Source: a bacterium
GTDB lineage: Bacteria; Krumholzibacteriota; Krumholzibacteriia; LZORAL124-64-63
Reading direction: 5' to 3'
Assembly: GCA_016719645.1 (NCBI GenBank)
Contig: JADJYS010000028.1
Location: 62,001 to 126,000, forward strand
DNA: 64,000 nt
Both the position numbers and the translations under genes were made by a program. A model generated the notes under the pieces. The model was not told the DNA's origin, did not search any database, and saw only the letters and a program-made list of their open reading frames with translations. Positions 1 to 11,915 of this stretch are shown here, in pieces (position 1 is the stretch's first letter; each line of letters starts with the position of its first letter).

Positions 1-22
1 TCGCTAGAACGAGGAGAGAGCC

Positions 23-1534
<1,512 letters not shown>

Positions 1535-1544
1535 GAGGTCGTCC

Positions 1545-2414
<870 letters not shown>

Positions 2415-2446
2415 CCCGCTTGGTCCAGCAAGGAGATGACAAGGAC

Positions 2447-3860
<1,414 letters not shown>

Positions 3861-3863
3861 CCG

Positions 3864-4289
3864 ATGGCCAACTCCTTCAAGGTCACCATCACCACCGCCG
3901 AGCAGCAGCTGCTCGAGACGGACGCCGTGTCGCTGACCCTGCCGGGCATCGCGGGCTACCTGGGCATCTGGGCCAACCACGCCCCGCTGGTGACCGCCCT
4001 GGTCCCCGGCGTGGTGACCCTGCACCACGACGACAGCGACGCCGCCGGCTCGACGAGCCACTTCGCGGTCAGCCGCGGCTTCGTCGAGGTGGCGGGCAAC
4101 CGCGTCTCGGTGATGGTCGACAGCTGCGAGCCCTCCGACCAGATCGACGTCACGCGGGCCGAGGCGGCGCTGGAGCGGGCGAAGAAGCTGCTGCTGGAGC
4201 CGGCCAACGCCAAGGTCGACGTGGCGCGGGCCGAGGCGGCGCTGGCGCGGGCGAAGGCGCGGCTGGTGGCGGCTAAGAAGGGGAAATAG
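3864..4289 (+). CDS. atpC: F1F0 ATP synthase subunit epsilon
   Basis: This is the epsilon subunit, which links the gamma stalk to the c-ring and can inhibit ATP hydrolysis. The 141-aa protein has the usual N-terminal beta-sandwich (VTITTAEQQLLETDAVSLTL, then GYLGIWANHAPLVTAL). The helical C-terminus carries two similar Asp-Val-x-Arg-Ala-Glu-Ala-Ala-Leu-x-Arg-Ala-Lys segments, at about residues 96-108 and 118-130. It starts three bases after the corrected atpD stop and is the last gene of the operon, being followed by a strong terminator. Confidence 0.95.
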   Translation: MANSFKVTITTAEQQLLETDAVSLTLPGIAGYLGIWANHAPLVTALVPGVVTLHHDDSDAAGSTSHFAVSRGFVEVAGNRVSVMVDSCEPSDQIDVTRAEAALERAKKLLLEPANAKVDVARAEAALARAKARLVAAKKGK

Positions 4290-4320
4290 CGCCGGCCGGC
4301 CGGCGCCAAACACGCGGATC

Positions 4321-4351
4321 CGGGCCCCCGGCGACGGGGGCCCGTTTTTTT
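4321..4351 (+). terminator. Rho-independent terminator of the atp operon
   Basis: A perfect 10-bp stem (CGGGCCCCCG with CGGGGGCCCG) closes a four-base GCGA loop, which fits the GNRA tetraloop pattern. Seven T residues follow directly. It lies 32 bases after the atpC stop. Confidence 0.93.
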
Positions 4352-4462
4352 CGCCCCGGCCCGACCGCCCCTGCGCTATGATCGGCGCCGGTCAGCCCCC
4401 CCGGACCATCCCAACCGACCCACATCGCCAGCGACGCCTTCATGGTCCCGAAACGAGGCCCC

Positions 4463-5959
4463 ATGGATTCCGCTACCATCCACCAGCTGCCCACGCCCCT
4501 GGAGATCGCCGCCTACCTCGACCGCTTCGTCCACGGCCAGGACCAGGCCAAGCACGACCTCGGCGTCGCGGTGTACAGCCACTACATGGGCCTCGGCTAC
4601 CGCGACCGCCGCGAACGGGAGGGCCTCCCGCGCGCGGTCTCGGGCCCGGAGTTCGGCAAGCAGCACGTCCTGCTGATGGGACCGACGGGCTCCGGCAAGA
4701 CCTACATGATCCGCCTCATCGCCGAGATGCTGGGCGTGCCCTTCCTGTTCGTCTCGGCCACGTCGCTGGTGCAGACCGGTTACGTCGGGACCCGCATCGA
4801 GACCATGATCGGGGACCTGTACCTGCGCGCGGGCAAGGACCGGGCGGCGGCCGAGCGCGGCATCGTCTTCATCGACGAGATCGACAAGATCGCCGCGCAC
4901 CCGGGCTCCGACGGGCCCGACATCTCGGGGGAGGGCGTCCAGCAGGCCCTGCTGCCGGTCCTCGACGGCTGCGTGGTGTCGGCCGCGGGCGGCCCCGGCG
5001 ACCACGTCCTGTCCGACGTCGACACCTCGGGCATCCTGTTCGTCTGCGCCGGCGCCTTCGTGGGGCTGGCGAAGATCGCGCGGAAGCACCATCAGTCGGG
5101 ACAGATCGGCTTCCTGGCGTCGCGCCGCGCCGCCGCCGCCGGCTGGCGCCGGCAGGAGCTGCCGAGCACGGAGGACCTGGTCGAGTTCGGCCTCATCCCC
5201 GAGTTCATCGGGCGCTTCTCCACCCTGACCGCCGTGCGCAAGCTGACGGTCGAGGACCTGGTGGCGATCCTGCGCGGCGCCGAGGAGTCGATCCTGCCCA
5301 AGCAGCAGCGCCTGTTCGAGATCCACGGCGTCGAGCTGGAGTTCACCGACGAGGCCCTGCGCGCGGTCGCCGAGGAGGCCGACGGCCTGGGCACCGGCGC
5401 GCGCGCCCTGTCGCGCATCGTCCTGCGCAGCCTGGACGACGTCGACTTCCGGCTGCCCGAACTCGCGCACGACGGGGTCACGCGGGTCACGGTGACCGCC
5501 AGCGCGGTGCTGGGGCGCGAGGCGGCCGTCCTCGTCCGCGAGCCCCGCCCGCAGGACGGAGCGCCGCGTCCGACGCCGCCGGCCGACGAGATCCGGGCCG
5601 CCGTCCTGGCCCATTCCCCGGCGCGGGCGCGGCACGAGGATCCGGCGAAGCCCGGGTACACCGATGCCCGAGGCATGTCCGCAGAGGATGTCGGGAAGCT
5701 CGTCGAATCGGTCAAGGCGGCCATCGGCTGGAAGGCCGCGACTGCGGCCGAGCGCGCCTGGTGGGAGACGTTCGAGTCGCAGCAGAACGCCGCCCAGGTG
5801 CTGCGCATGGCCGAGGAGGCGCAGGTCCGCGGGGCGACGCTCTCGGACCTCTACCTCGCCCAGATCTATTCCCGCACCACGCACGTCAAGAGCGTCCTGC
5901 ACTACCTCGACTACATGCTCAGCAAGCGGGAGTTCGAGAGGGATGCGGCGCTGAAGTGA
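4463..5959 (+). CDS. ClpX-like AAA+ unfoldase lacking the zinc-binding domain, with a C-terminal extension
   Basis: This is a hexameric ATP-driven protein unfoldase of the ClpX family. I prefer the second ATG (4463), which has a GAGG at 4455-4458; the first (4442) has no ribosome-binding site. Counted from 4463, the P-loop GPTGSGKT is at about 73-80, the pore loop GYVG at about 106-109 and Walker B IVFIDEID at about 134-141. Family signatures SGEGVQQALL, GLIPEFIGR and the sensor-2 GARALS are present. An Ile-Gly-Phe tripeptide sits where ClpX contacts ClpP, so ClpP docking seems possible. The four-Cys zinc domain that normally recruits ClpX adaptors is absent. About 125 residues, probably helical, are added at the C-terminus. 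It is therefore probably a paralogue rather than the housekeeping ClpX. Confidence 0.85.
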   Translation: MDSATIHQLPTPLEIAAYLDRFVHGQDQAKHDLGVAVYSHYMGLGYRDRREREGLPRAVSGPEFGKQHVLLMGPTGSGKTYMIRLIAEMLGVPFLFVSATSLVQTGYVGTRIETMIGDLYLRAGKDRAAAERGIVFIDEIDKIAAHPGSDGPDISGEGVQQALLPVLDGCVVSAAGGPGDHVLSDVDTSGILFVCAGAFVGLAKIARKHHQSGQIGFLASRRAAAAGWRRQELPSTEDLVEFGLIPEFIGRFSTLTAVRKLTVEDLVAILRGAEESILPKQQRLFEIHGVELEFTDEALRAVAEEADGLGTGARALSRIVLRSLDDVDFRLPELAHDGVTRVTVTASAVLGREAAVLVREPRPQDGAPRPTPPADEIRAAVLAHSPARARHEDPAKPGYTDARGMSAEDVGKLVESVKAAIGWKAATAAERAWWETFESQQNAAQVLRMAEEAQVRGATLSDLYLAQIYSRTTHVKSVLHYLDYMLSKREFERDAALK

Positions 5960-6116
5960 CGGGTGCTGTCGACTAGCGAACCAACGAGATCCTCTACGTC
6001 GCAACATCGCCGCCGGTCAAGGCCCTGCTCTCCGATTCTTGGACTGATCCGCCAGTTATTATGGTAGTTTTACTGGGCAAATCTGTGGCCTCAGCTCGTG
6101 GGTAGAAGGACCGCCT

Positions 6117-6224
6117 ATGAAGACGAGCATGTTTGCCGAGGAACAGATCGCCATAGGCCTGAGGCAGGTCAAGTCCGGCACGCGGGCTGTCGAGATCTGC
6201 CGCAAGCTCCAGATCACCGAGTAG
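6117..6224 (+). pseudogene. IS3-family transposase OrfA, N-terminal fragment
   Basis: A 35-codon frame starts MKTSMFAEEQIAIGLRQVKS and continues GTRAVEICRKLQITE. This is the characteristic helix-turn-helix opening of IS3-family OrfA proteins (the usual form is MKxSKFTEEQIAxALRQ...). It stops at a TAG where OrfA would normally continue with the 'TFYRWKKKYG' part, and no OrfB follows. A TGATCCGCC at about 6045 lies where a left inverted repeat of an IS407-type element could be, but this is weak. The rest of 5960-6258 shows nothing else I can name. The remnant sits exactly where base composition drops, marking the left edge of the accessory island. Confidence 0.75.
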
Positions 6225-6258
6225 GCGTTAGCCGTACCAGGTAGATTAGGGGGACGCG

Positions 6259-7011
6259 ATGAAGACCTTTCTCCATTTGTCTCGCGACATGATGGATTTC
6301 TGGTTCAATCAACTTCTCAGGAACCCAGGTGATAGCTTCCAAGCTAGCCAGCAGTGCGTCAAACAAGACATCAGCTTGAGCTATCTGGAGTACATGCGAG
6401 TCGTGGCTGATCGCCGGACCCGTCTCATCGAGGCGAAGGCGTGGCTGCTGGGGTCAATGGCGAGGGCAACCACACTCGTCGATGATGCGCAGTCCGCGAC
6501 CAAGGAACTCGACTCCATTATCAACAACTTGGCACATACGGCTCTGATGACATATGCCGCATGCAAACTCGTCAAACCAGCCGCTTCACTGAGTGGCGCC
6601 ATAGCGAGAGCAGTCGACAACAGGGTCCTCGTACGCGAGTCGACCAAGTACTGGCCCGAGGTAATTCAGTTTCGGGCCGTATGGGGGGGCGCCGAAAAGG
6701 AAGCAGTGAGGCGCGCGGCGAAGGAAATGGCAAGAGAGGCGGCGAAGGAGACGGGAAAGGAGACTCTAAAGTACTTCATCAACGACCTCACGCATATACT
6801 TGATCCATCATTCGTGGCTCGCACATTATTTATGACTTCGACACCCGAGGAGGAGTTTGCGCAAAGTCGACGAAAGGTGGAAAAAGCGCGAATAAGCGCC
6901 GAGCGAGCGGTTGATGACAGGATTGCTGAACTGGACGATCAGATTAGCCAAGCCCGCACCGAGATGAACGAGCTTCTAGATTACATCGACAACTGCGAAG
7001 CAGATACATGA
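6259..7011 (+). CDS. Unknown protein, Ala/Lys/Glu-rich with C-terminal coiled coil
   Basis: I do not recognise this 250-aa protein. The start has a GGGGG-type ribosome-binding site nine bases upstream. Residues about 85-120 form a mildly hydrophobic helical stretch (TALMTYAACKLVKPAASLSG). Residues about 145-165 are a charged alanine-rich helix (AAKEMAREAAKETGKE). The last 50 residues are heptad-like (ISAERAVDDRIAELDDQISQ) and should form a coiled coil. No signal peptide or enzymatic motif is visible. It is the first intact gene of the island and points the same way as the secretion locus, so an adaptor, effector or chaperone of that system is possible, but this is only position-based inference. 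Confidence 0.55.
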   Translation: MKTFLHLSRDMMDFWFNQLLRNPGDSFQASQQCVKQDISLSYLEYMRVVADRRTRLIEAKAWLLGSMARATTLVDDAQSATKELDSIINNLAHTALMTYAACKLVKPAASLSGAIARAVDNRVLVRESTKYWPEVIQFRAVWGGAEKEAVRRAAKEMAREAAKETGKETLKYFINDLTHILDPSFVARTLFMTSTPEEEFAQSRRKVEKARISAERAVDDRIAELDDQISQARTEMNELLDYIDNCEADT

Positions 7012-7416
7012 TGAACGGATTGGCTCACGACCAACAGAGGGAGACGGCGAAAACACGATGAACCTGCTGGCGGCTCCACTGCACTCAACCGCCGCAGAAT
7101 ATCGCGAGCGTTAGACCAAGCCAGTTGGTTAAGTATTGGAGAATGGCATTGCGCGTGAATTGCATTACCCTAGGAATCTCCATAATCATTGCGGCGCAGA
7201 TCGGACGGTTCGTTGCGAAAGCGGCTGATCGCTACAAAGGCAGTGTAGCGTATCAATATCTGATGAATGTGATAGTGGGGTTGTGTTGGCTACAAACCCC
7301 AGCCTGCAGCAGGCGGCCATAGTCGTCACAGGCCGTGTAGGGCACAGCCTGCGCCAAGGTCGCCCGCAGCTTGAAGATGTTGTTAGGCGCGTATTGGAGC
7401 GGCAGAGGAGGCAGGC
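7012..7416. other. Intergenic stretch without a convincing gene
   Basis: A 65-codon open frame (7125-7322) has one hydrophobic segment but no good ribosome-binding site, and its C-terminus looks non-coding. GTTAGAC at about 7107 and GTTAGGC at 7382-7388 resemble integron recombination core sites, but no matching partner site is nearby. The only solid signal is the GAGGAGG at 7405-7411 that serves the next gene. Confidence 0.4.
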
Positions 7417-7818
7417 ATGCTCCATCTAAATGTCGTACTGCCCAGGAACAGGAATGCAGCGGGCTGGCTTAGGGTGGAAAGGGACGGCTGCCCGTTGGCG
7501 GAATTCCGTGTACTGGGAAGAGGCTCTCGGGGTCCGGGAGATACGAGTTTTCTATCCCGCGGGAATACGCCGACGGTTACATACCAAGGTACTGAATTCG
7601 TCGAAACGAGGGATTGGAACCAGGCATCCTATGGCCCTTGGGGCGCGGTCCGCTTGAAGCCCACATCAGGAGATGCCCTGCTTGCTGAGGATGTCTTTGG
7701 CAGACGCCGTCTGCTCATTCACGGTGGAGCGCCAGTTACGTCAGGAGCCCGGATGGGCGGCCTCAAGCCGACCCGGGGATGCCTTCGCCTTGCGAATAGT
7801 GACGTTAGGGCACTTTGA
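7417..7818 (+). CDS. L,D-transpeptidase-like (YkuD fold) protein, candidate T6SS cell-wall effector; possible premature stop
   Basis: The C-terminal part contains LLIHGG followed about 16 residues later by PTRGCLRL. This is the His...(S/T)-x-Gly-Cys-x-Arg signature of L,D-transpeptidases, whose cysteine makes or cleaves peptidoglycan cross-links. At 133 aa without a signal peptide, it resembles the short cytoplasmic Tlde1-type effectors of type VI systems rather than a housekeeping Ldt. The start has a strong GAGGAGG five bases upstream. Directly after the stop (TGA, 7816-7818) the same frame stays open and protein-like for 26 more codons (EIIEGERYDETRQICREAEI...) to a TGA at 7897-7899. A CGA-to-TGA change could therefore have shortened a 160-aa protein. 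The catalytic Cys and Arg lie before the stop. Confidence 0.6.
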   Translation: MLHLNVVLPRNRNAAGWLRVERDGCPLAEFRVLGRGSRGPGDTSFLSRGNTPTVTYQGTEFVETRDWNQASYGPWGAVRLKPTSGDALLAEDVFGRRRLLIHGGAPVTSGARMGGLKPTRGCLRLANSDVRAL

Positions 7819-8027
7819 GAGATCATCGAAGGCGAACGCTATGATGAGACTCGACAGATATGCCGAGAAGCCGAGATCCAAGTAACGGCTCGCACGTGAA
7901 AAAACGGCAGAAGTAATCGGCGAGCGCCTAACAGAGCGTTGTATCAGACGGATCGGTCTTGTCTCGGCCCATGCTTACGCACGGCCCGCGCCAAGTCCGC
8001 ATGTGTCTACTTATCATTCTGTCATTG

Positions 8028-8687
8028 TTATTTACTTGATTTGTTGTCCAGCTTTTGCGACTTCTGGAGGATGTCGACGCTCGATGCCGCATTATTCATG
8101 AGGTTCTTTGTTAATGTGTTTCTATTTTCCTTTTTATCGTTGTGCCACTGAATTACAGATACTTCATTGGCTGCCTTAGCCCAATTGAAACTTGCGACAG
8201 CAGTCCTCAGTCTGCCCCATCCAGATAGCTTTGGTCTGCCAACGCCATATATCAGGTGGATGAGAGCTAATTGGGCTGATTGGGGGCAAGCGTCGAAATT
8301 TTTGAAGAGCAATTTTGCTTCGGCAAGATGAGTGTTGAAGTCCTTATTAAACAGATCGACGATGTCCCCAGATTTTAGATACAAATAAGTACACGGCTTG
8401 AACGATTCAGCGGCTATTTTTATCCCATAAGGTCTACCTTGAATCATCCGATACTCTTGCATCTTGTGTTCGCGTGCTGCGGGATCATCTTTTTTTACCG
8501 TAATGTGATTAGTTCCAAATTGATCACCGCGATACAGAAAGGGCAGCGAGGTGGCAAATATTGACGAAGGAATAAAGTGACCGACCCCCACCGTTACCTT
8601 GCCCTCAGGGCAGAGGTACATGTGATCAACATTTCCTTCATATTTCTCCAAGCTCTCTTTCGCGATTGATACATCCAGCCAGGCCAT
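8028..8687 (-). CDS. GH24 (T4-type) lysozyme, candidate T6SS effector
   Basis: This is a 219-aa muramidase-like protein, expected to cut the MurNAc-GlcNAc bond of peptidoglycan. The N-terminus shows the full GH24 signature E-x8-(D/C)-x5-T: Glu17 in KYEG, Cys26 in YLCPEG, Thr32 in VTVGVGH. There is no signal peptide or membrane segment, so another export route is needed. An AAAGGAGGGG lies seven bases before the ATG on the minus strand. Codon use is AT-rich compared with the core genome. It is divergent from the PAAR/TssH operon, whose first gene starts about 440 bp away. Cargo genes are often found beside PAAR/VgrG genes, so an effector role is likely. No immunity gene is recognisable. Confidence 0.7.
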   Translation of the reverse strand: MAWLDVSIAKESLEKYEGNVDHMYLCPEGKVTVGVGHFIPSSIFATSLPFLYRGDQFGTNHITVKKDDPAAREHKMQEYRMIQGRPYGIKIAAESFKPCTYLYLKSGDIVDLFNKDFNTHLAEAKLLFKNFDACPQSAQLALIHLIYGVGRPKLSGWGRLRTAVASFNWAKAANEVSVIQWHNDKKENRNTLTKNLMNNAASSVDILQKSQKLDNKSSK

Positions 8688-9123
8688 ACCAGCGCCCCTC
8701 CTTTATGTTACCTAGACATGTTCTCGATAATAAAAATTCACCCCTTATCGTTGAAGGCAACAGTCATGAATCGTATCAATGATAGCATTATAGCCGGCGG
8801 GCTGAAGAGTTGACAAATTATTGAACCGGCGCGACAGCTGCAATGAGGAATGGTAAGGCATCACAATAAATCAATCCGCGATGGCGCCGATTGCAGAGAG
8901 CGAGTATAAGTGAATGCTATATTTATTATAACTGTATGTCACGCAAAGCAGTAAGTTGAGTATTGTGAAAATTGAAGAATTCGCAATTCAATAATATTCG
9001 CATCTATCCTGATACCCATATTGACCGATCTTATGGGAATGTGATAGGGTAAGTTGAAGTGGACCGCGAGTATTGTGGTATAACTTATCGAGGATTTAGC
9101 AGTTCTCCGTGTAGGAGGCAACA
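8688..9123. promoter_or_regulatory. AT-rich divergent intergenic region upstream of the T6SS operon
   Basis: This 436-bp AT-rich stretch has no convincing coding frame and should hold the promoters of both the lysozyme gene and the secretion operon. Possible plus-strand elements are TTGACC at 9021-9026 with GATAGG 16 bases later, and TTGAAG at 9054-9059 with TATAAC at 9079-9084 (19-base spacer). Neither is a strong match. GTAGGAGG at 9111-9118 is the ribosome-binding site of the PAAR gene. Confidence 0.35.
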
Positions 9124-9417
9124 ATGTCCGCCCCTGTTGCGCGACTTAACGACCCCCACTCCTGTCCAGCAAGCACCGGATCGACCCCACATATCGGTGG
9201 ACCATTGGCGGGCCCCGGCATGCTAACGGTTCTGGTAGAGGGTCAACCCGTTGCCGTGGTTGGTGATTTGGCGTCATGCAGCGGACCCCCGGATACGCTG
9301 ATCACAGGCTCGGGAACGGTCCAGGCGGGCGGCAAGCCAATAGTGAGGGCTGGTGATGCGACTACCCATGGAGGCGTCGTGACATCGGGCGCGACCGCTG
9401 TCTTGGCCGGTAGTTGA
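9124..9417 (+). CDS. PAAR-domain spike tip protein
   Basis: This 97-aa protein is a single PAAR domain, the metal-bound cone that caps the VgrG spike of type VI systems and helps load effectors. It begins MSAPVARLNDPHSCPASTG and has the repeated hairpins VVGDLASCSGPPDTLITGSG, VQAGGKPIVRAGDATTHGG and ATAVLAG typical of the family. The His and Cys residues of the metal site are present. It is the first gene of the operon. TssH follows within 18 bp, and the lysozyme gene is divergent from it. Confidence 0.9.
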   Translation: MSAPVARLNDPHSCPASTGSTPHIGGPLAGPGMLTVLVEGQPVAVVGDLASCSGPPDTLITGSGTVQAGGKPIVRAGDATTHGGVVTSGATAVLAGS

Positions 9418-9434
9418 GGGAGGGCAGGAGAACT

Positions 9435-11876
9435 ATGATGCACGTTGATTCTAGATTCTCCGATGCCGGCCTCCAGGCATTTTCTGTTGCTGAACAGATT
9501 GCTGCTGAGATGCAGCACGAGGAAGTGTCTTCTGAGCATTTCCTGTGTGCGGTCCTCCGGGCACCTGCATGGGTTCCGAGCTATTCGGAAGCAGTAGCAA
9601 CAGCAGTTATGTCGGACCTCCACGAAATCCTGGGAGGTCGCCCTACCGCTCCCCACAGGATCCGCTCCGCGAGGATTTCGCCATTATTGCTGACCGGACG
9701 AGCCACCTCCCTCGCTGAACGTTATAGCGTCCAGGAAGGCAGCGACAAGATCACGCCCGCCCAAATGGCACGCGCCTGCATTGTATCTGGACTAGTGTCG
9801 TGGCGTGACGTAGGAACCGCGAAGGCCGCATTGCGGCTCTTGACGGGTAATGTCGAGAATCCAGCCCCAACCGAGCCCCATAATTCCGCCAGCGATTCCG
9901 GCATGATAGTCGGGCAGTTTTTGGATCGCTATTGCCGCAATTTGAGCCAACTCGCAGAGAATCGTGCATTCGATCCGGTTGTTGGGCGCGACGAGGAGAT
10001 CGATCTCATTCTTGCCGTTCTCAGCAAGCGTAGGGCGAGCAATCCGCTGTTGACTGGAAAGCCTGGAGTCGGCAAGACAGCTGTCGTCGAAGGGCTTGCG
10101 CAGCGTATCGCCGGAGGTGGCGTACCTCGGATGTTGGATGGGATCCAGATCCTGGAACTAGACATGGCGTCCTTGCTGGCAGGGACGCAGTACCGCGGCG
10201 AGTTCGAACAACGGCTGAAGGGTGTTCTCGACGACTTGGAAAACACTAACGATCAATCAGTTCTCTTCATTGATGAGATCCATATGCTGGTTGGGGCTGG
10301 CGGAACAGAAGGCGGCGTCGATGCGGCAAATCTGCTGAAACCCCGATTAACCTCTGGTCGCTTGCGTGTCATCGGTGCGACGACGGATGCAGAGTACTCA
10401 AAATATTTCGAGAAAGATGCAGCTCTCGCTAGGCGCTTCACCCCAATCCTTATCGACGAACCATCAGATGAAATCATGACCAGGATCATGGATTCTTCGA
10501 GTAACTGTTTACAAGATCATTATAAGATCGAGATCAGCGACTCTGCGAAGTCGGAAGCGATCAGATGTGGTCGAGAGTATCAGCAGGAACGCGCCATGCC
10601 CGCCTCCGGTCTTGGGATCCTTGAGGAAACGGTCGCTGAGGTTGCATTCATGGCGAATACGGCCCGACGCCTGCTGGACCATATTTCAGACAATCCGGAT
10701 CAGGACATGGTGTTTCGACTTGCGGGTGCGGTCATTCGATCTGCTGAAAGAAACCACCGACAAGTTCCCGAGAATATTATTAGATATATGAAGTCTGATG
10801 TTTCAGCCGACTATTTCGACGATTTCGTCACTCAGTTGCGCGATTGGCTGCCGTCACTGATCGATTCATCGAAGGTTCTTTCGCGAGACGATGTCACGGC
10901 ATGTGTCGCAAGGAAGCTGGAAATTCCAATCGATCGTCTCAAGTCTGTGGATGCCGGACGATCCTTTGATCTCCACGAGGCGCTTTCGAGTCGGATCTTC
11001 GGGCAGGAAGATGCAGTGCGCATAGTGGCAGAAGCTGTTAGCCGGCAGAGAGCGGGCTTGAATCCGCCCGGTCGGCCGGCAGCATCACTCTTTTTCCTGG
11101 GGCCGACGGGCACCGGTAAGACTTATTTGGCGAAGGTGTTGGCGGAGACGGTCTTTGGCGGATCGCGCGATATCGTGCGTTTGGATATGAGCGAGTACCG
11201 CGATGAGAGCGCGGTCGCCAAGCTAATCGGCGCCGCTCCTGGATTGAAAGGCTACGGAGAAGGTAGCTATCTGATTGAGTCCATCCGGAACCGCCCGCAT
11301 TCAGTTGTGCTGTTTGACGAAATAGAAAAGGCGCATCCAGGCGTCTTCAACCTGTTCCTCCAAATCCTGGACGACGGCAGGTTGACGGACAGCCAGGGGC
11401 GCCGCGCACACTTCGATCATGCGATGTTAGTTTTCACTTCAAATCTACTAAGTGATTGGATTACAAATGAATTAAAGGCCGGCCATAATGCTGATGACAT
11501 GGGGCCGGATATTCGGTACCGTCTTACGGAGAAGGGGCTCGCACCCGAGTTCGTAAATCGCTTCGACGAATTTGTCGTGTTTCGTCCCCTGGAAATCGAC
11601 CACGTACGCAGGATCGTTGAGAGCGAACTGACGCAGGTCACCGATCGGTTTTCTGAGAAGTGGTCTCGCCGGATTGATGTGGACCCCGCTGTTGTGCATC
11701 AGCTCGCCACGTCGGGTTTCGATCCTAGATTTGGCGCGCGGCCCCTGCACCGCGCAATCCGGCGCAAATTCACGACGCCCTTGGCCAATATGGTCCTGTC
11801 GGACCCGACCGAGACACGAGATCTCGTGTGCAGGGGCGTAGACGGAGAGATCGAGTTCGAGATTGCTGCGGATTAA
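9435..11876 (+). CDS. tssH: TssH/ClpV-like AAA+ ATPase (sheath recycling)
   Basis: This is a Clp/Hsp100 disaggregase with two AAA+ modules, expected to disassemble contracted TssBC sheath. I chose the ATG at 9435, which has AGGAG just upstream, over a TTG at 9414; this gives 813 aa. An N-terminal Clp repeat domain covers about 1-150. The first P-loop GKPGVGKT is at 208-215 and Walker B LFIDEIH at 277-283. The second P-loop GPTGTGKT is at 556-563 and Walker B VVLFDEIE at 624-631. The spacing between P-loops (348 residues) is shorter than in E. coli ClpB (about 400) and close to ClpC, so the middle coiled-coil domain is short. Assignment as TssH rather than ClpB/ClpC rests on its place between PAAR and TssB. 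Confidence 0.85.
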   Translation: MMHVDSRFSDAGLQAFSVAEQIAAEMQHEEVSSEHFLCAVLRAPAWVPSYSEAVATAVMSDLHEILGGRPTAPHRIRSARISPLLLTGRATSLAERYSVQEGSDKITPAQMARACIVSGLVSWRDVGTAKAALRLLTGNVENPAPTEPHNSASDSGMIVGQFLDRYCRNLSQLAENRAFDPVVGRDEEIDLILAVLSKRRASNPLLTGKPGVGKTAVVEGLAQRIAGGGVPRMLDGIQILELDMASLLAGTQYRGEFEQRLKGVLDDLENTNDQSVLFIDEIHMLVGAGGTEGGVDAANLLKPRLTSGRLRVIGATTDAEYSKYFEKDAALARRFTPILIDEPSDEIMTRIMDSSSNCLQDHYKIEISDSAKSEAIRCGREYQQERAMPASGLGILEETVAEVAFMANTARRLLDHISDNPDQDMVFRLAGAVIRSAERNHRQVPENIIRYMKSDVSADYFDDFVTQLRDWLPSLIDSSKVLSRDDVTACVARKLEIPIDRLKSVDAGRSFDLHEALSSRIFGQEDAVRIVAEAVSRQRAGLNPPGRPAASLFFLGPTGTGKTYLAKVLAETVFGGSRDIVRLDMSEYRDESAVAKLIGAAPGLKGYGEGSYLIESIRNRPHSVVLFDEIEKAHPGVFNLFLQILDDGRLTDSQGRRAHFDHAMLVFTSNLLSDWITNELKAGHNADDMGPDIRYRLTEKGLAPEFVNRFDEFVVFRPLEIDHVRRIVESELTQVTDRFSEKWSRRIDVDPAVVHQLATSGFDPRFGARPLHRAIRRKFTTPLANMVLSDPTETRDLVCRGVDGEIEFEIAAD

Positions 11877-11915
11877 TCCGCCTTGGACAAACAGCATGCC
11901 CGGGAGGGATGAGCC

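Noticed and set aside
7125..7322. 65-codon ORF with a hydrophobic segment
   Set aside because: No ribosome-binding site, and the C-terminal half has non-coding composition.
7105..7931. GTTAGAC, GTTAGGC and GCCTAAC at 7107, 7382 and 7925, like integron attC core sites
   Set aside because: No pair of complementary core sites lies within attC distance (about 60-140 bp), and no integrase gene is present.
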